A DNA stretch of 41,508 bases from Desulfacinum sp. (GCA_014359885.1 JACIYN010000051.1:1-41508), one strand, 5' to 3'; positions 1 through 8,194 are shown, counted from the stretch's first letter. Notes: generated from the sequence alone by a model not told the origin. Translations and numbers: made by a program.

Positions 1-603
1 TTCCTGGAGGCTTCGGACTTCCGCCGTCCGGCCCTTCCTTCGGAGCGCCCGGGCCGCCTCGAAGAAGGCTTCGGGAGCGATGCAGCGGCGAAGGGCCCTG
101 TCATTTCTTCGCGCGAAACGGGAAACGGCATCGGGGTCGGCCGCCGCCGCGGCAGCCGCCGCTTCCTTCCGGATCCGTTCTTCCCGGAAGCTCCTTCGAA
201 CGATGGCGCGGCTCCGGCGGTAGTCGGAAAGCCACCTTTCCAACTGGCGGGTGCGCACCCCCTGCCGGTCAAGATCCTCCACGAGGGCCGCCGCTTCGTC
301 CTTCCTCTGCAGCCGATCCAGGCAAAGGGCCTTGCCCCACTGGGCTTCCCGGCGAAGGGAAAGGGGAGCGGGCCCGTCCATCACCGCCTCAAAAAGGGCC
401 AGGGCCCTTTGGAATCGCCCTTCCCGGTAGTGCCACCAGGCGATCTCCAGGGAAGCCCGGGCCCGCATGGAACCGGTCTCCCGCCCCGCTTCAGCGGCGG
501 GTGCCGGACGGTCTACGCCTTGGGAAGGGGGAGCCCCGGCCGCCGTGCTCGCTGCTGCGGCCGGCCCCAGCACGAAAAGGACGATCAGAAGGATCCGTAT
601 CAT
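1..603 (-). CDS. exported TPR-like protein, C-terminus cut by window edge
   Basis: The frame is open from an ATG at 603 to the window edge, giving 201 residues with no stop. It starts MIRILLIVLFVLGPAAAA, a short basic n-region and hydrophobic core typical of a signal peptide, so export is likely. After an Ala/Pro-rich linker comes a helical repeat (IAWWHYREGRFQRALALFE, around residues 54-72) that looks like a tetratricopeptide unit, then Arg/Ala-rich helices. The same pattern (IAWGYYNQGRYERAARLFQ) occurs in the gene just upstream, so the two are probably tandem paralogues. The gap between them is about 100 nt, suggesting one operon. A weak AGGGA stands 8 nt before the start. The position downstream of bcsZ hints at a role in cellulose export or assembly, where BcsC carries periplasmic TPRs, but that is inference from context. 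The C-terminus is unseen. Confidence 0.7.
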   Translation of the reverse strand, partial: MIRILLIVLFVLGPAAAASTAAGAPPSQGVDRPAPAAEAGRETGSMRARASLEIAWWHYREGRFQRALALFEAVMDGPAPLSLRREAQWGKALCLDRLQRKDEAAALVEDLDRQGVRTRQLERWLSDYRRSRAIVRRSFREERIRKEAAAAAAAADPDAVSRFARRNDRALRRCIAPEAFFEAARALRRKGRTAEVRSLQE

Positions 604-705
604 CTGAAAATCCCTAGTGTTCATGACCGGTCCCGCGCCGCTCCCTCAACGACAAAAAGCATCCTTGGCGTTCCTCGGCGGTTTGTTTGCCTCGGACGCA
701 TGGTT

Positions 706-1341
706 TCATGGAAGGAGCGACAGGTATTTTTCCGCATCTTCGTACCGCTTGAGGGCCAGAAGTATCTCCACCAGGGCGGGCGCCGTCTCCTGCAGCCGCA
801 CCCGCCGGTTCACCAGGTTCTCCAGGATTTCGGCCGCTTCCGAAAGACGGTTCAGCCGGATCAGGCAGTAGGAAAGCCCCAGCCGGGCTTCTTCCGCCGC
901 GCCGGAAGCCGCGCCGTCCTCCACCAGGGCTTGGAAGAGCCGGGCCGCCCGTTCGTACCGGCCCTGGTTGTAGTAGCCCCAGGCGATGGCCAGGCGGGTG
1001 CGGGGAACGTCCAGGGGGGAGGCAGCCGGCCCCATGGTTCCACGCGGGAGGGCCGATGCGTTCCTTTCGGCCGCTCGGGGCGGCTCCGAAGGTTCCGCAA
1101 CCCCCTCGGGGGGAGCCTCCAGGGGCTTGGGAGCCAGCAGGTGTTCCTGCGGCCCCTTTTCCACACGGAGGAGCGCCTCCTGACGGCCTTCCTGGGCGCC
1201 GACTCCCGGCACCGCCAGGAACAGCAGAACCAGCAGCGCGCCCAGCAGGCGCCCCGCCTCCGAAAACCGCCGATGGACGCCCACAAACCCAAGTGAGCGC
1301 TCGTTTCGCTGGTAAGGCAAGGTGAATTCTCGTTTCGCCAT
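706..1341 (-). CDS. exported tetratricopeptide-repeat protein
   Basis: This encodes 211 residues from an ATG at 1341, chosen because GGGAGG lies 10 nt upstream; a GTG at 1353 falls on that ribosome binding site. Near residue 30 a hydrophobic stretch (LLGALLVLLFLAVPGVGAQ) ends in a plausible signal-peptidase site, after an unusually long, basic n-region. The mature part has a low-complexity linker and then two or three TPR-like helix pairs (AIAWGYYNQGRYERAARLFQ; LGLSYCLIRLNRLSEAAEIL; LLALKRYEDAEKYLSLL). TPRs are protein-binding scaffolds, so no enzymatic role is expected. It is probably a paralogue of the next gene downstream. It follows bcsZ on the same strand after about 540 nt of repeats, so membership of the cellulose operon is possible but not shown. 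Confidence 0.75.
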   Translation of the reverse strand: MAKREFTLPYQRNERSLGFVGVHRRFSEAGRLLGALLVLLFLAVPGVGAQEGRQEALLRVEKGPQEHLLAPKPLEAPPEGVAEPSEPPRAAERNASALPRGTMGPAASPLDVPRTRLAIAWGYYNQGRYERAARLFQALVEDGAASGAAEEARLGLSYCLIRLNRLSEAAEILENLVNRRVRLQETAPALVEILLALKRYEDAEKYLSLLP

Positions 1342-1486
1342 GAATACATCCACCTCCCGGGGCGGGCAGCCGCAACGGTCATGGTCCTACCCGTGCCATC
1401 CCTCATGGATGAAAGAGTGGGCCAAGAAACATTTTCCCAAAGTGAGCGAATTTTTCTTCGGGTGTCTCTTACACCGCGTGATGAGC

Positions 1487-1507
1487 GGGCGGGGATAAAC
1501 CCCGCCC
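1487..1507. repeat. GGGCGGGG hairpin (type D repeat)
   Basis: Perfect 8-bp arms GGGCGGGG and CCCCGCCC flank the loop ATAAA. Close relatives lie at 11312-11335 and, in the opposite orientation, at 11357-11391. The surrounding words (GATGAG before, CCTAC after) are also shared, so this is a dispersed repeat and not chance GC richness. Confidence 0.6.
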
Positions 1508-1555
1508 CTACCATTGAAAAGACTTATTCGCGTCTATTCGCGTTCATTCGCGGTT

Positions 1556-1711
1556 CTCTTTCACATTACCCCCATCACGGGAATCCCGTGACGGCAAAGG
1601 GTGAAACGCACCCTTGGGAAGCAGACCCCTGTAGGGGCGAATGATGATTCGCCCCTACAGCCCCCGCGCCCGAACGGAACGAGGTCGCGTTCCATAAAAA
1701 TTGCGCCATCC
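1556..1711 (+). repeat. compound palindromic repeat, type A copy 1
   Basis: Three stacked inverted repeats: CACGGGA/TCCCGTG near 1576-1590, AAGGGTG/CACCCTT near 1600-1618, and a 14-bp arm CTGTAGGGGCGAAT with its complement at 1629-1660 around a 4-nt loop. The stretch is followed by GAACGGAACGAGG and a GCGTTYCAT end. Copies with the same order lie at 11131-11286 (same strand) and 7757-7883 (opposite strand). Confidence 0.7.
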
Positions 1712-1738
1712 GGCTAGGAGCCTAACGGAGAATTCCCC

Positions 1739-1852
1739 CAACCGTCACTCCCGCGCAAGCGGGAGTCCATAAGTTACCGGAAACCCTGGATCCCCGCTCC
1801 CCGTTCAAGCCGGGGATAAGCTTCGCGGGGATGACGAATGGGCGTTGAACGG
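1739..1852 (-). repeat. two-hairpin repeat, type C copy 1
   Basis: Read on the minus strand: CCGTTCAACG, CGTCATCCCCGCG, a hairpin region, GATCCAGG, TTTCCGGTAACTTATGGA, then ACTCCCGCTTGCGCGGGAGT and TGACGG. The same order occurs at 11026-11125 and 25918-26008 on the plus strand. CCGTCA and TGACGG form outer inverted arms around two internal hairpins. Confidence 0.7.
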
Positions 1853-1880
1853 CGCAAATCAATTGTTCTCGCACAGCATC

Positions 1881-2936
1881 CTACCGGGCTTCCAAGGCCC
1901 GCAGGCTCAGGAGATGGAGGGTCGCCGAATAGTAGTCGTCCTTTTCCCGGGCCAGCTGCTCCCGGGCTCGGCTCCAGAGCCTTTCGGCCGTGGCCGGCCG
2001 GCCCAGGCGCTCAGCGGCAGTGGCCCAGACGGCGTAGAATCCCCCGGGGGCCTCGGTAAGGGAGACGGCCGGGTCCACCACGTCCACCCACAGGGGAAGG
2101 ACCCCCGTCCTTTCGAACCAGTCCAGCACGGCACTCCACGGCTGGAGGGCCTCCCTGCGGCCCGCCCAGGCCAGATACAGCGGCACCCGCACGGCTTCGT
2201 AGCCGAACCGGGAACTCCTTTCCCGAAAGACCTCCAGGCCGTCGGGGCGCGCCAGGATCCAGTCGGGCGGAAGGTTCCACGGCGGCCGGCGCGCCCGGTC
2301 CAGCAGGTCCAGGCCCCCCCGGAGGATCTCCTTCCAGACGGGGTCGGGGTCGTGACGGGCCAGGGCTTCCAGGGCGGGGTAGACGTAGTAGGCCGGGTTC
2401 ACCACCAGGGCGCCGTCCCTTTCGAATCCGTAGTAGCCGGGAAGAAGAACCGGGCCGCCTCCGGCCTCCGCCACCAGGTGCTTCTTGATGTCCGCGGCCA
2501 GTTCCAGCGCCTCCGCGCGCCAGGCGGGCTCGTTCCAGCGCTCGAAGGCCAGCAGCAGCCCGTAGGCCGTCAGCAGGTCTCCGTCCGTGGCGTTGTTGTA
2601 ATCCACCACGCCCCATTCCCCGTTGGGCCTGCGCCCCCAGGCCCAGGCCAGGAGCCGGTCCCCGCCGCGCACCTGCAGGTTGTCCCGGGTCCATTGGCGA
2701 ATCCGCTCGAAGGCCGGGCGATCGTCGGCGGCCACGGCCAGGATCAGGCCGTAGCCCTGCCCTTCCGAATGGCTCATGTTGCGGTTTCCCCGGTCGATGA
2801 CCCGGCCGTCTTCCGCCACAAAGCGGGCCTTGTAGGCGTCCCAAAGGGCGCGGTCCAGGGCCCGGGCTCCGCCGGGGACCGCCGCCAGGAAAGCCGCCGC
2901 CACGAGAATCCAGACCCGGTTAAGCCTCCGATTCAC
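1881..2936 (-). CDS. bcsZ: periplasmic endo-1,4-beta-glucanase of the cellulose synthase cluster (GH8)
   Basis: A glycoside hydrolase family 8 endoglucanase that trims nascent cellulose in the periplasm. It has 351 residues, close to the usual length of about 370. The start is a GTG at 2936, preceded by GGAGG 7 nt upstream and overlapping the last 17 nt of bcsB. Residues 1-26 form a signal peptide (WILVAAAFLAAVPGGARA). The catalytic acid lies in NMSHSEGQGYG (Glu near residue 58). The conserved acidic motif ATDGDLLTAYGL follows near residues 115-126, and the PAYYVYPALE segment near 180 is typical of GH8 BcsZ. The order bcsA-bcsB-bcsZ matches known bcs operons. No missing key residue was noticed. 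Confidence 0.93.
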   Translation of the reverse strand: MNRRLNRVWILVAAAFLAAVPGGARALDRALWDAYKARFVAEDGRVIDRGNRNMSHSEGQGYGLILAVAADDRPAFERIRQWTRDNLQVRGGDRLLAWAWGRRPNGEWGVVDYNNATDGDLLTAYGLLLAFERWNEPAWRAEALELAADIKKHLVAEAGGGPVLLPGYYGFERDGALVVNPAYYVYPALEALARHDPDPVWKEILRGGLDLLDRARRPPWNLPPDWILARPDGLEVFRERSSRFGYEAVRVPLYLAWAGRREALQPWSAVLDWFERTGVLPLWVDVVDPAVSLTEAPGGFYAVWATAAERLGRPATAERLWSRAREQLAREKDDYYSATLHLLSLRALEAR

Positions 2937-5214
2937 CCAACCGCCTCCGACGATACCGCCTGAGCAGACGGTAGACGAGGTAACTCACCAGGGCCAGGGC
3001 CGCCAGCACCGACAGGGCGAAGGCCCACGGATAGGTGTAGACGAAGAAGTCCAGGCGCGTCAACGGAGTCAGGCTGCCCACCCGGTAGGGTTCGCTCACC
3101 CGCAGGCTCTGCACCCGGGTCTTGGGACCTTCCCAATCGAAAAAGGCCAGATCCCCGCGGCACGCTCCCTGGGTTTCGAAGTCCCAAAGAGACCGGGCCG
3201 CCCGAGCGACGGTCTTGGCGTCGTGGGCCGTGAGCACGAGAAGCGTCCGGTCCGTCGTTCCGGGAAGCCGGTATTCCATGAGGGCCGCCCGGTCCGGGGA
3301 AAGGCCGCCGGTCTGGTCCGCCTGCGCAAACCGGACCACCGGGGATTCCTGGGGCCTGGAGGTGCGGCCCAGGATGCGGCGGAGCCACCGGTTGATCCAC
3401 CCCTCCCCTTCGGGGGTTTCGCTGGGAGGCGGGGACGCCACCGGGTAGGAAGCCCGGACCGGCTGGGCCAGGTGATAGGGGGCGGACCGGAGAAGATCCC
3501 CGGGAAGGGCGTCCAAGGCCCCCACGGCGATCACGTTCACCGAAGGATCCTTGGGAAGCGCGTCCCGCACCTGGAGGCCCACCGGAGGATGGCCCGTCTT
3601 CTGGCTCAGGAGCCCCACCAGGTTGACGGCGGCTTCCAGGGCGGCGAAATCCGCCTGAGGAAGAACGAGCGCCGCTTCCCGTCCGTCCGGATGCCTGGCG
3701 AAGGGAAACCCGTCCCGGAAGAAGAGGGCCAGGTCGGGAAGCTCCGCCCAGTGGGAGATACCGGGCACGTGGAGCGTGGAGTCGTCGAAGACGGTGAGCA
3801 GCAGATGTTGCGTCTGGACCTGGGTGCACCGCCCTGTGACCAGAGGCGTGAGCACCGCGTGGAAGGCCAGTTCGTTGTCCCCGGGCCGCAGCAGGTACGT
3901 GGGGAAGCTGATGCGGTAGCCTTCATAGCTGGCGCCCGCCTTTTCGCTCAGGGGAATGGAGGAAAAGAACTTTCCGTTGAGAAAGAGCGCCAGCACGGAA
4001 TCTTCCCGCATGCCGGCGCTGTAGGCCACGTGCAGGGACAGGGTGGCGTACTTGTGGGGCTTGATCAGGATGTCGGACGGCAGCCGGAACCGGAGGACGG
4101 ACGGCGCCGGCCGGTATCCCCGGAAGGTGACGCTGGGAAAGCCCAAGTCCTGAAAGGTGTAGGTGCGATCCAGCCGGAGCATGCCGCGGGCTTCGTAGGG
4201 CCCCACTTGAGGGAGCCGCACCTCCTGAACCATGGTGGAGGGCGTGTCGGGAAAGGGAAAAGAGAGGAAGGCCAGGGCCTGGAGCGCCTTTTCCACGGCA
4301 GCCTCATCCGGTCCGCTCACCAGGACGAGTGCGTGGGTGGGGTCCACACCGCCCCGGGCATCGTCTTCCCTCCCGTCCAGCCCCGGCATGTGGCGTACTT
4401 CCAGGTAGCCGCCCTCCGGCTTCGGTGCGGCGTCTCCCAGGAGGCGGGAGAGAAAGTCGGGGGTCCCCACCAGCACGTTGTCCCGCCCGGCCTCCAGCCG
4501 GTCGGACACGGAAAACTCCACGGGCCGGTAGGAAAACCGAAGGGCAGCCGCGGACGCCGCCATGACGGCCCGCTCGGCATCCTTCGCCGACGGGGACGCC
4601 ACGGCGATGTGGACCTTTTCCGGCCGGGGATTGGCCGGGTCGAAGACCATGGTGGGAAGGGCGCTCAGCCGAAGGGGCACGGGCTTCAGGGAGACGGTCC
4701 AGTCCAGAACGGCCTCGTCCAGCTTGAGGGTGGTCCACAGTTCCGGAGCGGTGGGGTCTTCGCAGTCCAGCACGTAATGCTGGCTCACCTTGAAGGACAG
4801 CTTGTTGTAGCCGGGGGTCAGAAGGCGGGCCGGCAGCCGCACCGTCACCTTCCCTTCGGGAGACCGGGGATCCAGGGCCACCTGGGCCAGGGGATGGTCG
4901 TTCAGCTCCACGATGAGGCGCGAATTTTCCCGGAGCAGGGCCGTGGAGTTCACGTAGGAAAAGGTGAGCACGGCCTCCCGGACGTCCCACCGTTCGGGAA
5001 CGGGAAGGCTCACGTCGAAACCGTTGTAAGCCCCCTGGAGCCTGTGGACGGATACGGGGACCAACTGGGGCAGGGGAACCCGAAGCCGCACCGGTTCCAC
5101 GCCCGAAACGGCCCATGCCGTCAGGGCCAAGAGCTGCCAGACGACCGCCGCGAGCAGAACCCGGGCGGCCCCTCTCACGAAGCCTTTTCCTCTTTCTTGA
5201 ATCCTCGTATCCAT
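2920..5214 (-). CDS. bcsB: cellulose synthase regulatory/periplasmic subunit
   Basis: BcsB is the periplasmic, membrane-anchored partner of BcsA that guides the glucan from the synthase pore. It has 764 residues (E. coli protein about 780). The start is the ATG at 5214 (MDTRIQERGKG), preceded by GGGGAGGATGACGG and overlapping the end of bcsA by 40 nt. Longer upstream reading only retraces bcsA in another frame. A signal peptide ends near residue 36 (LLALTAWAVSG). Two carbohydrate-binding-like and flavodoxin-like repeats follow (LTFSYVNSTALLRENSRLIVELND; later LSLHVAYSAGMREDSVLALFLNG). A C-terminal membrane helix (FALSVLAALALVSYLVYRLL) ends in a basic RRYRRRRLGE tail. The overlaps on both sides indicate translational coupling within bcsABZ. 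Confidence 0.93.
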   Translation of the reverse strand: MDTRIQERGKGFVRGAARVLLAAVVWQLLALTAWAVSGVEPVRLRVPLPQLVPVSVHRLQGAYNGFDVSLPVPERWDVREAVLTFSYVNSTALLRENSRLIVELNDHPLAQVALDPRSPEGKVTVRLPARLLTPGYNKLSFKVSQHYVLDCEDPTAPELWTTLKLDEAVLDWTVSLKPVPLRLSALPTMVFDPANPRPEKVHIAVASPSAKDAERAVMAASAAALRFSYRPVEFSVSDRLEAGRDNVLVGTPDFLSRLLGDAAPKPEGGYLEVRHMPGLDGREDDARGGVDPTHALVLVSGPDEAAVEKALQALAFLSFPFPDTPSTMVQEVRLPQVGPYEARGMLRLDRTYTFQDLGFPSVTFRGYRPAPSVLRFRLPSDILIKPHKYATLSLHVAYSAGMREDSVLALFLNGKFFSSIPLSEKAGASYEGYRISFPTYLLRPGDNELAFHAVLTPLVTGRCTQVQTQHLLLTVFDDSTLHVPGISHWAELPDLALFFRDGFPFARHPDGREAALVLPQADFAALEAAVNLVGLLSQKTGHPPVGLQVRDALPKDPSVNVIAVGALDALPGDLLRSAPYHLAQPVRASYPVASPPPSETPEGEGWINRWLRRILGRTSRPQESPVVRFAQADQTGGLSPDRAALMEYRLPGTTDRTLLVLTAHDAKTVARAARSLWDFETQGACRGDLAFFDWEGPKTRVQSLRVSEPYRVGSLTPLTRLDFFVYTYPWAFALSVLAALALVSYLVYRLLRRYRRRRLGESEA

Positions 5215-7520
5215 AGCGCTCCCGTCATCCTCCCCATGCGTTCCGCCAGCAATCGGCAGGTTCCTGCACCATATTGAAAGGCCCGGCGAAGGCCGGCTCC
5301 CAGCAGCAGTCCGTAGCCGCTCCAAAGAGCCGGACGCTCCCGGGGACCGGCTTCCCAAAAGCGCCGCCACCGCTCGCTGTCTCCGTAGATAAAGCCCACC
5401 CGGTCGGCGAAGGCCCGCAGATCGTCTTCCGCCCATCGGCATCCCACCATGCATTCCCGACGGGAGCTCTTTCCCGAGCCGCCGATCCGCTGGATCCGGA
5501 CCGCCAGGGCGTATTCCCTCTGGGAACTGTCCCGGGCCTCGAGGGTGAGAAGGTCGCCGGGACTCAATCCCTCCACGTCCGCCGGCGCCAGGCGGAGGCC
5601 CACCCCGCCCAGGGAAAGATCGGCGATGCGGGCCGGAAGCGTCCGGCCGTCGGCGGTGCGGACCGTTGCGGGCTCATCGGTCACCACCCGGTGATGGCGG
5701 CGCCACTGGTGCAGCTCCCAGGACGCCCCCAGGCAGAGCAGGACGATGGCCAGGTTGTACAGGTTCCAGAAGAGGCAGATGAGGATCACATCGCGCTCCA
5801 GGGGAAAGGCGCCCCAGCGCAGGTAGCCCGTCGCCATTCCCAGGACGCCCAGCACCAGCATCCCATAGAAGGGATAGCCCAGGGGGCTGGGGGCGTCCGC
5901 CGCAAGCCCTCCCCCCTTGGGAGTCACCTTGAACTGCGGGGCCCTGGGGTTCTTGAAGGTGGAAAGAATCGCCGGCAGCAGATAGATGCTTTGGACGGTT
6001 TCGAAGAATTCGGAAAAGAAGGTGTGGCGCACGTCCCCGTAGAGGTAGTGAGCCGTTGCCATGGAGCCGAACAGGTGCGGCAGCGCGTAGGCGATCACCT
6101 GGGTCACCGAGGCGTTGTACACCCGCAACCCGAAAAAGAGGTAGGCCAGGGGCGCCAGGAAGAAAAGGATGCGGGCCAGGCCGAAGAACCAGAAGAGACA
6201 GGAATTGAGATAGGAAAGCTTCTGCTGGAGGCTCAGCCCCTTGGCCAACAGCGGGTTTTTCAGAAGAAAGATCTGGACCATGCCCTGGGCCCAGCGGGAT
6301 CGCTGGAGGATGAAGGCGTCGAAGGTTTCCGGAGACAGACCGCAGACCATGGGCCGGTTCACGTAAACGCTCCGGTACCCGCGCCGGTGAAGCTCCAGGG
6401 CCGTCTCCGCGTCTTCCGTGATGGTCTCTCCCTGGATGCCTCCCACTTCGGCCAGGAACGATCGGCGCAAGAGCGCCGCCGAGCCGCAGAAAAAGGACGC
6501 GTTCCAGAAATCCAACCCGGGATGGATGCGCCGATAGAACATCACGTTTTCGCCGGGCAGAACGCCGTGGAGGCCCAAGTTTTTCTCCACGGGACTGGGA
6601 TTGATAAAAAAGTGTGGGGTTTGCACCAGGAAGAGCTTCTCGTCCCGGAGGAAGTAGGGCACCGTGCGCTTGAGAATATCCCGGGTGGGAACGTGGTCGC
6701 AGTCCAGGATGAGGATGAGGTCGCTGCAGGACTGCTGGATCCCCGCATTGTCGCATCTGAAGTTTTGCCCGTCCTTCTGCGACGCGTTAGTGGAGCACAG
6801 GCATCGAAGGGCGGCGTTGATGTTGCCCGCCTTGGCACCCTCGTTTTCGTCCCGGGTCATGTAGAGCACGCCGATCTCTTCGGCCAGCTTCTTGAGCCGC
6901 TCGTGCCGGGTCCGGGCGGCCCGGGCCTTTTCCGGGTCGGGATCGTTCCTCCTGGCCACCGTGCCGCCATCGTCCAGGATGTAGACATGGAACTTGTCCT
7001 TGGGGTAGTCGATGAGGGTGCAGGCCACGGCCGTGGTGGCAATGATCTCCTCGGGCTCGTCGTAGGTGGGGATCAGGATGTCCACCGTGGGGTATTGGGA
7101 GGGATCCTCGGGAAGGGCCGGCTCTCCGTTTCTTTCCAGGGGCCAGACGTTCACGAAAAGCCCCAGCAGGTGGATGCCGATGCCGTAGGTTTCGGCGCCG
7201 TAAAGGAGGAGCATGCCCACGCAGTCCCAAGGGCCGGTGTAGCTGAGCGTCTCGAAGGTGCGGAACATCCAGTAGCGCAGGGAAAGAAAGGCGCTCAAAA
7301 GGAGGATGAAGATCCGAAGCGGGACGCTCCGCCCGTTCCGGCGCACCGCCGCCCACAGGACGGCGAAAAGCCCCCAGCCCACCAGAACCTGGTCCTCCAG
7401 TTCCAGGTAGATGCCGGCCGCGTAGGCGATGTAGGCCCACAGGACGGCCAGGGCCGCCCACAGGATCCAGCGCTCCGCGCTTTCCTTTTCCAGGAATCCT
7501 CGCAGGGTGTTCGGGAGCAT
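5175..7520 (-). CDS. bcsA: cellulose synthase catalytic subunit (UDP-forming) with PilZ domain
   Basis: An inner-membrane GT2 processive glycosyltransferase that polymerises UDP-glucose into beta-1,4-glucan. It has 781 residues from an ATG at 7520, in line with the roughly 790-residue Rhodobacter enzyme. A longer in-frame reading from 7634 begins in a dispersed repeat (GAEAPRLRK) and was rejected. Visible motifs are DILIPTYDEP, VYILDDGG, LILDCDHVP (the DxD-type site), TEDAETALELHRRGY (catalytic TED) and QRSRWAQGM (QxxRW). About four N-terminal and four C-terminal membrane segments flank the catalytic core. The C-terminal PilZ domain carries RRHHR and DLSLGGVGL, the two c-di-GMP contacts, so activation by c-di-GMP is expected. 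It is the first gene of bcsABZ. Confidence 0.95.
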   Translation of the reverse strand: MLPNTLRGFLEKESAERWILWAALAVLWAYIAYAAGIYLELEDQVLVGWGLFAVLWAAVRRNGRSVPLRIFILLLSAFLSLRYWMFRTFETLSYTGPWDCVGMLLLYGAETYGIGIHLLGLFVNVWPLERNGEPALPEDPSQYPTVDILIPTYDEPEEIIATTAVACTLIDYPKDKFHVYILDDGGTVARRNDPDPEKARAARTRHERLKKLAEEIGVLYMTRDENEGAKAGNINAALRCLCSTNASQKDGQNFRCDNAGIQQSCSDLILILDCDHVPTRDILKRTVPYFLRDEKLFLVQTPHFFINPSPVEKNLGLHGVLPGENVMFYRRIHPGLDFWNASFFCGSAALLRRSFLAEVGGIQGETITEDAETALELHRRGYRSVYVNRPMVCGLSPETFDAFILQRSRWAQGMVQIFLLKNPLLAKGLSLQQKLSYLNSCLFWFFGLARILFFLAPLAYLFFGLRVYNASVTQVIAYALPHLFGSMATAHYLYGDVRHTFFSEFFETVQSIYLLPAILSTFKNPRAPQFKVTPKGGGLAADAPSPLGYPFYGMLVLGVLGMATGYLRWGAFPLERDVILICLFWNLYNLAIVLLCLGASWELHQWRRHHRVVTDEPATVRTADGRTLPARIADLSLGGVGLRLAPADVEGLSPGDLLTLEARDSSQREYALAVRIQRIGGSGKSSRRECMVGCRWAEDDLRAFADRVGFIYGDSERWRRFWEAGPRERPALWSGYGLLLGAGLRRAFQYGAGTCRLLAERMGRMTGALWIRGFKKEEKAS

Positions 7521-7540
7521 TCCGAAAGATTCCTTTTCCT

Positions 7541-7720
7541 GGAGCCCGTCCGAGAGCACGTTTCCTTCCTCAATCGATCCGGGATCCGACTTCTTTCGTA
7601 GCCGCGGGGCTTCAGCCCCGCAGAAAGTGACCATCCCAACGAAACGAAGTAACGGGCAACACCCGATGGACCCTCCGACATCCGGAGATTCCTCCGCAGC
7701 CCTGGAGGGCTGCGCTACGA
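7541..7720 (+). repeat. compound palindromic repeat, type B copy 1
   Basis: It begins with a GGAGCCCGTCCGAGAGC end. The first hairpin is GCGGGGCT-TC-AGCCCCGC at 7604-7621 and the second GCAGCCCT-GG-AGGGCTGC at 7696-7713. Both lie between outer arms TCGTAGC and GCTACGA. The minus-strand reading of the first hairpin encodes the false bcsA extension. Confidence 0.7.
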
Positions 7721-7756
7721 GAAAAGCGGGGATCCAGAATTTCCAGTAAATCTATA

Positions 7757-7883
7757 TGAAACGCCGCCTCGTTCCGTTCGTGCGCTCGGCCTGTAGGGGC
7801 GAATAATCATTCGCCCCTACAGGGGCCTGCATCCCAAAGGTGCCTTTCCTTCTGCGTTGTCACGGGCCGTCCGTGATGGCAGT
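7757..7883 (-). repeat. compound palindromic repeat, type A copy 2 (inverted)
   Basis: The 14-bp arm CTGTAGGGGCGAAT and its complement lie at 7791-7822 around loop AATC. Read on the minus strand it is preceded by GGCACCTTTGGGATGCAG and followed by GAACGGAACGAGGCGGCG, as in copy 1. Confidence 0.7.
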
Positions 7884-7912
7884 TATGGACTCCCGCTTGG
7901 GCGGGAGTGACG
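7882..7912 (+). repeat. partial type C repeat
   Basis: AGTTATGGACTCCCGCTTGGGCGGGAGTGACGG-like sequence is the second half of a type C repeat. The first half is replaced by the adjacent type A copy. Confidence 0.5.
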
Positions 7913-8039
7913 GGTGGCGGCGTTCCCGGGCAGCATCCCGGTCCTCAGCCGATGGATGCCCTCTTCGGCTCCGCATGTCCTCGAAAGCAAGCATCGGCAA
8001 AAACTCTCATGAACTTGAGGCAGAGGTTTCCGGGGGCAA

Positions 8040-8072
8040 GAAAAAGGCCGCAATCCTTTCGGGATTGCGGCC
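8040..8072 (-). terminator. Rho-independent terminator after tRNA-Leu
   Basis: On the minus strand AGGCCGCAATCC pairs with GGATTGCGGCCT around a CGAAA loop, followed by TTTTTCTTG. It lies just 3' of the tRNA-Leu gene on the same strand, as expected for its terminator. Confidence 0.85.
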
Positions 8073-8087
8073 TCGGGAAGGCCTTTC

Positions 8088-8173
8088 TGGTGCCGAAGGC
8101 CGGACTCGAACCGGCACGGGTCGCCCCACCACCCCCTCAAGATGGCGTGTCTACCAAGTTCCACCACTTCGGC
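8088..8173 (-). tRNA. tRNA-Leu (anticodon GAG)
   Basis: An 86-nt class II tRNA with an encoded CCA end. The acceptor arms GCCGAAG and CTTCGGC pair perfectly. The D arm contains AACTTGGTAGAC. The anticodon stem CCATC/GGTGG closes loop TTGAGGG, with GAG at 8136-8138. The long variable arm (GGG CGA CCC) is typical of leucine tRNAs. The T arm is GCCGG TTCGAGT CCGGC. It decodes CUC/CUU. It has its own upstream promoter and downstream terminator. Confidence 0.96.
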
Positions 8174-8194
8174 ACGTGGCTGAAAGCGAAGGGG

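Larger units (their letters stand above)
1342..1880. other. repeat-filled gap between TPR gene and bcsZ
   Basis: No convincing gene lies here. The gap holds, in order: a GGGCGGGG/CCCCGCCC hairpin at 1487-1507; three tandem ATTCGCG words at about 1526-1552; a compound repeat with a 14-bp perfect hairpin at 1629-1660; and a two-hairpin repeat at 1739-1852. All have relatives elsewhere in the window. Short frames across it are built from palindromes and have no family signature. Confidence 0.7.
7521..8087. other. repeat-filled gap upstream of bcsA
   Basis: This holds a type B repeat (about 7541-7720), an inverted type A copy (7757-7883), a partial type C copy (7882-7912) and the terminator of the tRNA-Leu gene (8040-8072). 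No confident sigma-70 promoter for bcsA was found; CATATAGATT on the minus strand near 7755 is only -10-like. No gene is supported. Confidence 0.65.

Noticed and set aside
1520..1552. Three tandem ATTCGCG words as a possible CRISPR or iteron array
   Set aside because: The units are about 10 nt without spacers of constant length, with only three copies and no cas or rep gene.
3223..7601. Two long plus-strand frames (684 and 775 codons) opposite bcsB and bcsA
   Set aside because: They are shadow frames without domains or start signals. bcsA and bcsB are unambiguous.
7520..7634. Upstream start of bcsA at 7634
   Set aside because: The added 38 residues are encoded by a dispersed repeat also found before pgk. 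The ATG at 7520 has an AAGGAA-type site and gives the family length.
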